A DNA stretch of 64,000 nt from Pteria penguin. Its lineage: Eukaryota > Mollusca > Bivalvia > Pterioida > Pteriidae. Within the stretch, counting starts at the first letter, position 1, and the number at the start of each line of letters is the position of its first letter. Location: NCBI GenBank assembly GCA_035048485.1, contig CM068587.1, positions 44,701,496 through 44,765,495 of the forward strand, read 5' to 3'. Both the position numbers and the translations under genes were made by a program. This document shows, piece by piece, positions 57,371 to 64,000 of the stretch. A model generated the notes under the pieces. That model had not been told where the DNA came from, made no database searches, and was given only the letters and a program-made list of their open reading frames with translations.

Positions 57371-58440
57371 ACTTACCATGTTTCATAATGTTTACGAGTT
57401 ACATGTATACATAAGTAACTGTAAGGTAACTATGCACATTGTTGCAGAGAGTGTCTTGATCTTTCCGCTGTTAGGCATGGGTTGGCCTGTATCTAAGATA
57501 ATCGACTTGCAATTTTTACGAGATAGCTATATCTTCTATATGCTATCTTTTCATGAGTCAAGAGGTTCATGTAGATAATGTCTGTTTGTAATTATCTCAT
57601 GCATAAGAAAAATTAATTCATAAGATAGGATCTGAATTAAAAACGGCCTTCGTACACAATACACAAATGAATAGGTCAATTTATAACAATAGATTGGCAG
57701 TCGAAGATTAAGTAACTTTGTGCTAAGACCGAACAGGCAAAACTTAACTATAATAAACCTTCAAATTCAATTTAAATTCAGAAAATATACTATCAATGCT
57801 CCGGCTCATAGGTACCGGGGGAAGCCTTTTTGGCCGATTATCGGCCGATTTTTTAAAATCACATTAGGATACATATCAGTGCATGTCAAAATGTCACACC
57901 ACAGTATATGTACATACATCTTCTAACAAGCATAAATAAGTCATGTTTGTTGAGCATAAATGGAAATTAAAAAAGTTGAATGAAAATAAAAAATACTGAA
58001 TATTTTACACTTTGCAAGACGGAGTCATTCAACGACGATTGGGTGCTTAATATTAAGAAGAGTCGTGTAAGTTAGGTCTTGTATTGATGAAGAAAATCGT
58101 ATTGATAGCAAGTTAGATATATAACAGATTTTTGTATTATATAACAGAACATAGATTTTTATACATAAACAAGAGATGTTATCTACAATTCATAATGTAT
58201 GATAAGGTGAAATCAGAAACATGCAATATGTATGACACTGTTGAAATACATCAGTACTTGATCGACAATTTTTGTATACATGTGCAATATTATTTACGCA
58301 AGCCAGTAAACCCTTTCACGTTAATTGCGGGACTGACGTCATGGAGGAGGAAATCATCATTGTTCCCTCAAAATGACGTTAGACACAATAAATAATTTAT
58401 ACTACATAACGTCAGAAATTTTACGGGAAACATAAGTTCT
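57371..58440. other. Intergenic, nothing recognised
   Basis: Short frames only, with no domain, RNA gene or transposon end supported. Confidence 0.45.
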
Positions 58441-58516
58441 ACCCCCCCCCAAAAAAAACCCCCCAAAAACCAAAGGGAAAACAAAACAATGGGGGGGGGG
58501 GGGGGGGGGGGGGGGA
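58441..58516. repeat. C-run / A-run / G-run simple sequence
   Basis: A C-rich tract is followed by a G25-type run. The two could pair or form a quadruplex. Run lengths are likely unreliable. Confidence 0.9.
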
Positions 58517-59460
58517 GTGACATTCTTTATGAGAAGTACATAGCCCGCTTGAGGTAATCTTAATTATTGAACATAGAAACGAACTAAGAGCAAATAGATT
58601 GTATAATTCAAGTAATTTTTAGAAATGATGGTTAATATGAATTTCACTGATTTGATACTCACTTGCTCATTTTACCATGTTGTCTTCTAAGGTCAGTGGT
58701 ATTAATGTAAGCCGATGATTGTAAAATTTGGAGTGTACAATATGAATGCCTTTAAAGGAATTGTCTCCTTTGTTAATGATATAAAAAACATCATGAAGTG
58801 AAATGTTGCTCGATGAACTTTATTTTCATGAAACTTGATATATATTTTTAAGATATAGCAGAACTTACTTGCAATGAGGTTTTGTGTTTTCTGAAAAAAA
58901 TATAATCAAAACATAGGTAGTTCCTTCAAGGGCTAAATACTGAAGCGGGGCAGGGGCAGATCCCCCCCCCCTCTTCTCACTGACTTTCAAAAGTGGACCG
59001 GGTCGGTTGGGACACAAGAATGCTTGACCCCCCCCCCCCCCCTTTCCACTTTTCAGCAGAAGTTGCATAAGAGCACGGTGCACCTTATCTATGATACCCC
59101 TATAGTTTCATTTGTACAAGTAATTGGCAGCATCTGTACCTCTTTCTTGTTGTTGTTGTTCTTCTTCTTCTATGTTTGTTTTCTGATATTGTTTTGTCCA
59201 ATTATTCATTTCCTATAATATAAATGTTGATTATCTTTATTTTAATGGAATTACAATACATTATTATCAAAAAGAAAAAGTTTTCTTTTGAAAGATGTTT
59301 CAAAGACAAAAATTGTATCTATTAAGATTTTGTCTAATTATATAGTACTCATTATGGACTGATTACCTGAAAGAAAAGACATTAGATATTAATACAGCGA
59401 CCGTACCGTACCGCTTCTAATGTCATAATGTAACATATGTAAATCGAAGAGATTGAAATA
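58517..59460. other. Intergenic with C-rich MITE-like relic
   Basis: At about 58940-59050 the gggcaggggcagatcccccc and gaccccccccccccccc tracts resemble the CAGTGGCGGATCC MITE family, but clear ends are missing. Nothing else is supported. Confidence 0.4.
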
Positions 59461-59517
59461 TAGTTAGATATATAAATATATATATATATATATATACATA
59501 CATATATATATATATAT

Positions 59518-60232
<715 letters not shown>

Positions 60233-60437
60233 TTTAAACACTTTCTTATCATTTTCGAAAGAAACATATTACAAAACGACTGGCATGATTTTTTTTTTGA
60301 TTGCAGTACGTAGTCTGTATATAGTAGCCTTTTCGAGGTACGTTTAGTTTAAACAGTATTTATTAATTAAAGTGCACGAGAAATATTTACAAACAATAAA
60401 AGACAAAGATTGGGCAACAAGAAAATTCTTATATAAA

Positions 60438-60489
60438 CAGGGACGTATATATCTAAATAGATATATATCTTTAGATATATACGTCCCTG
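60438..60489. mobile_element. CAGGGACG palindrome, 52 bp, with 7-bp direct repeats
   Basis: cagggacgtatatatctaaa and its inverse (60470-60489) flank a 12-base AT loop. ATATAAA stands outside both ends (60431-60437, 60490-60496). The terminal sequence matches the 24-bp palindrome at 44327. Confidence 0.65.
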
Positions 60490-60728
60490 ATATAAAGCCC
60501 TCTTCTTAAAGCCAAATTACATAGATATAAACAAGTGTCGACATCAATAGATACAAAACATAAAATAAACTGTTTATACTATTTATATCGAAAAAAAGAA
60601 ATAGTAATGTCATAATGAAATGTGGTGAATTATTTCATATATAGAATATATATTGATATATGTACGCTTATACACAGCTGCCTGATGCGGGGCATACAGA
60701 TTTTTTACCTTTTTACCTTTGCAACGGA

Positions 60729-61000
60729 AGCCGGTGTGACCTAGTGGATAAGGTGCTCGGCTCGTGATCGAGAGGTCGCGGGTTCGACTCCCGCCCGGGG
60801 CACACCGGTGTTCTGTCTTTCGGATAAGACAGTAAAAACCGAGGTCCCGTGTCACGGTAGGCGTGGCACGTAAAAGATCCCTCACTGCTTCGGGTGGGTC
60901 CGTTGCAAAGGTCTAAATTTGTATGCAATGCATCAGGCAGATGCCGTCACCATATACGTGAAATAATCGTGGAGTGACGTAAAACAATAATCAAACAAAC
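60729..61000 (+). mobile_element. SINE family A, near full length
   Basis: Over 90 percent of visible positions match the copy at 55351, including agccggtgtgacctagtgga, gggttcgactcccgcc and gtgacgtaaaacaataatca. The 3' tail is (aaac)-like. Confidence 0.9.
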
Positions 61001-61013
61001 AAAAACAAATACC

Positions 61014-61193
61014 TTTGCAACGGACCTTCCCGAAGCAGTGAGGGATCTTTAACGTGCCATGCATACCACGACGCGGGCCCTTGGTTTTGACTGTTTCATC
61101 CGAAAGACAGGACACCGGCATGATCAGAGCGGGACTCGAACCCGGCCTGTCGATCAGGAGGCGAGAGCGATACCACTAGGCCATGCCGACTTG
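61014..61193 (-). mobile_element. SINE family A, inverted partner
   Basis: The minus strand reads gtcggcatggcctagtggta (A-box), gggttcgagtcccgctctga (B-box), gtctttcggatgaaacagtc and cacgttaaagatccctcact. It ends ggtccgttgcaaaggta, back to back with the 60729 copy. Confidence 0.85.
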
Positions 61194-61205
61194 ATACATG
61201 TACAT

Positions 61206-61330
<125 letters not shown>

Positions 61331-61566
61331 TACTAACATGAATAATTTATATGTATACAATGTATATGTATATGTATCTTAGTATGTATAAATGAAGAGG
61401 GATGGAATGAAGATAAAAGAAAGAGGTTGTTGAAGAAAAGAAAGTTGTGTGATTTAAATGAATTACAAATCAATGGAATCTTTTACTGCCCTTTATGTAT
61501 TTATGAGCTAATGAACTATACTGAAGATATGCTCTTTGACACCGTCACTATAGATAGGACAGCCTT

Positions 61567-61985
61567 TTAGAAGAATTTCAGTTTCAAGTTCAAAATCATA
61601 GTATAATTGACATCCAATGTTGAAAATGTGCACAATCTAATATTGTTGAGAAGCGGACATTCTAAGAGGAAATGATGTACATGTGCTGTTTCAATCTCTC
61701 CACATTGACACAGGTTGGGGGATTTACAGGGAGGGGGGCGCATGGGGTTGCAGTCCCTCCCCTTCCCCCTAGAAAAAGATAATTTTTTCGAGCATTTTAG
61801 GGTTAAAAACCCTCCTCCCCCCTTTCCAGATCGACTAGTGCAAAACATTAGTCATGGGAGACTGCAAACCCCGCCCCCCTTTTCAAAATTGTTTAGATCC
61901 GCTTATGTTTCAGAAACCTGATTCTTACAGAGATCCGCGTTCAGACAGCTGCAGTCTATTAAATCAGTATGGAGTATTTGGAGTT
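61567..61985 (-). pseudogene. LINE ORF2 C-terminal fragment, interrupted by a MITE
   Basis: Minus-strand translation upstream of the MITE gives DLIDCSCLNADLCKNQVSET. Downstream it gives SPNLCQCGEIETAHVHHFLL then ECPLLNNIR. Together these are the C-terminal Cys/His knuckle typical of Jockey/CR1-type LINE ORF2. Nothing upstream of this is preserved. Confidence 0.75.
61712..61907. mobile_element. Small MITE of the GGCGGAT family, inside the LINE fragment
   Basis: The interior tgcaaaacattagtcatggg and right end agatccgcttatg match 35506-35683. The left end (gttgggggatttac) has decayed. Confidence 0.65.
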
Positions 61986-63256
61986 TCATTTAACCATAGT
62001 AATAATATTCATGCACCGTTGTTACTGTTGATTATGGAAATTATCTGATGATCTCAGGTTCCTTTGCGTGGTTTCACTAACACTTGGAGGGACCATAGTA
62101 CATGTATAAAGATATGTAGGAGTTTGTTTTTGTACCATCTTATAAAGTTGTTAATCTGTGTTTGTAACGTCTGTTTTGGAGTGTGTCACAAACTGTTTCC
62201 TTTTTAAAAATATCAGCCGGCTTTGGGACATGACCTAGTCAGAGAGATATAGGCCTATAGGCCTACTTTCAAAAAGTATATATGTTTCTGACCTAACCTT
62301 CCCGCTTCAGTTTGGATATCTTCAATTTCAAGATTTTCAGTCAGTGATCAGTTATCCCAAATAACATCCCCTTATTCAAAAATTGCATCCCAAATTGACA
62401 TTGACCGTTCCCATCCAAGGACGTCCCTGTTCCATCCCTTTCCTTCACATATTTTTACGATCAGCTGTTGCAAACCTCATCCCTTCCTTTTCATATTTTG
62501 CTTAGATCGACCATTTGACAGAAGTATTTTCTCCGTTGCTTTCCTATTTTACACTTTAGGAACACCCCTCCCCCTTTTTCGTAATCGGTTTCTTAAATCG
62601 CGCCACCTGGTGGACAGGTAAGCCAATAACCCGGATGTGTAAATTACAAATGGCGTTTAGATTGGCTTTGATTTCAGGAAATATGTAAATCATTTAGATT
62701 GTATGTGATTTTGGTGAGTATATAATTGAAATTAAGAGGTGATATTAAAAGTAATTTAAGTACTTTCTTACACTTTAATTTCCCAGTGTATGCACTCTTT
62801 TTACGTTGGGTTGCGCACCTTGGAAAGGTGAAGGGTGTGAAAGTAACTCTCTCCCACATTGGTAGTTGTCGTGACTCACAGAGTTCTTCACAGTAAGGTA
62901 TGCATACCAGAATTCATTTTAAGTAAATTCTACCACTTATTGACTGGATAATTTTGTTATAAACATGTTATATTTCGTTGAATGTTTACACACGCATGTA
63001 GTCGTAGACTATACATGGAGGTGACTTGAGTGGATAAGATTTTTAATTGCTGGTTTGTTTGTTTGGTTTTTTTTTTCTTTTCTTTTTTATTTGTTAGTAA
63101 GTTTTGCTATTAGTTAAAATCATTTGCCACATGCAGCTATATTAATATACTTTAATAATAATGGTCCGCAATGGTCCCTCTGCCGTCTTGTAATTTGTAT
63201 ATGTGTGCATGCAAATATAATACAATAACAACCACAGTTGGGTCCATATAAATGCC
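61986..63256. other. Intergenic, with one CTCF-like motif
   Basis: No gene supported. The 62674-62859 minus-strand frame has no domain. See the motif at 62600-62613. Confidence 0.45.
62600..62613 (-). promoter_or_regulatory. Perfect CTCF core motif match
   Basis: On the minus strand CCACCAGGTGGCGC matches all 14 positions of the animal CTCF core CCASYAGRKGGCRS. Whether it is bound cannot be seen from sequence. Confidence 0.4.
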
Positions 63257-64000
63257 AAAATTACCACCATTTGCCGAAATTACCAAATAAGTTACCGAAA
63301 TTACCATTAATGTTACCGAAATTACCACTCGTAGATATATAATGATGTTATTTACCTCAAAAAATGATTTTTTTTCATAATATTATACTTTCAGTGTAGT
63401 TATTTCATTGTAAAGACTAACTCTTGATTATATTCATTGATTTGCGATGTTTAAAGCTGAGGTAAAATATATCACAAACATAGAAATTTATTTCAGTATT
63501 TTATTACAAAGGAAACGTTATACATACATATATTAAAACAAATTATTTCATCATGATTTATGAAAGATAAATACAGAAAATATGTAACAATAATAAAAAA
63601 TAAATTCAACATAAATATCAAACATTTATTAGACAAACTAACTTTTAAAGGAAACATACGGTATATACTGTATACATATTTAAACAGTTCAATATTTAAA
63701 CATGGTAGATAAAAGATAAACATAGAAAATACATAAAAATGAAAACGTTCAAGGTAAATGTCAAGTATCTATTAGACAAGCTACTATTAAAGATTCATAC
63801 GTTCACCATTCATACAATATATTTATTGTTTGAAAGAATAATCCAACATTTTACCTGAAAATAATGAAATTAAGAGGAAAATATTATGAAAAAATAATTT
63901 TGTGGTAAATACCATCATTATCTACTATATGAGTGGTAATTTCGGTTACATTATTGGTAATTTCGGCAACTTATTTGGTAATTTCGGTAAATAGTGGTAA
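63257..64000. mobile_element. Foldback element with ~80-bp subrepeated ends (runs to right edge)
   Basis: The left end (63257-63340) is built of ttaccgaaattacca units (aaattaccaaataagttacc, aattaccattaatgttaccg). The right end (63927-64000) is its inverse (tggtaatttcggttacatta). The AT-rich interior holds an imperfect direct repeat of about 150 bp. The element may continue past the window. The 76-codon frame inside is AT noise. Confidence 0.75.

Noticed and set aside
62674..62859. 61-codon minus-strand frame as a first exon
   Set aside because: A possible donor (gtaaga) follows, but no partner exon or domain is visible within the window.

Overview
This window looks like nuclear DNA of an animal, most likely a bivalve or related mollusc. 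It has spliced genes with GT-AG introns, AT-rich intergenic DNA, abundant tRNA-derived SINEs ending in a gacgtaaaac-type tail, Jockey/CR1-like LINE fragments, a Tc1-like transposase relic and many satellite arrays. The species cannot be named from the sequence alone. Only two host genes can be supported, both on the minus strand. One is the 5' part of an SLC46-like major facilitator transporter (1-1090, running off the left edge). The other is a complete six-exon ependymin-related secreted protein (30620-38944), assembled here from splice sites and phases; its largest single exon is 184 bp. Almost all long open frames elsewhere come from tandem repeats whose period is a multiple of three.

Layout: 1-1.3 kb transporter 5' end; 1.9-6.1 kb a run of minisatellites (66, 22, 22 and about 64 bp periods); 7.7-9.3 kb a hAT-like non-autonomous element carrying a palindromic insert; 9.4-12.6 kb SINEs, small hAT-like MITEs and a TTAA-flanked MITE; 13.1-26.2 kb one 34-bp satellite array (about 385 copies, a fifth of the window); 26.7-27.6 kb a 57-bp array; 28.4-29.3 kb a foldback element with subrepeated ends and a nested MITE; 30.6-38.9 kb the ependymin-related gene, four of whose five introns hold a minisatellite or transposon relic and the first a LINE; 39-48 kb transposon-rich DNA with a Tc1-like pseudogene split by a MITE, a 5'-truncated LINE and several foldbacks; 48.7-49.2 and 51.4-54.9 kb tandem duplications, the second holding a Helentron-like insertion whose empty site survives in the sister copy; 55-57 kb SINE and 76-bp array; 59.4-60.3 kb a compound palindrome with a tRNA-like core; 60.7-62 kb an inverted SINE pair and a LINE relic broken by a MITE; 63.26-64.0 kb a foldback element reaching the right edge.

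The most unusual signals are small palindromic insertions with matching direct repeats (a 24-bp palindrome between identical 8-bp repeats at 44319-44358; two GTC...GAC hairpins each between identical 6-bp repeats at 8030-8136 and 48284-48348), the Helentron-like element with its empty site, the overlapping inverted repeats around 59.7 kb, and the higher-order pattern within the 34-bp satellite. The two host genes show no functional link.
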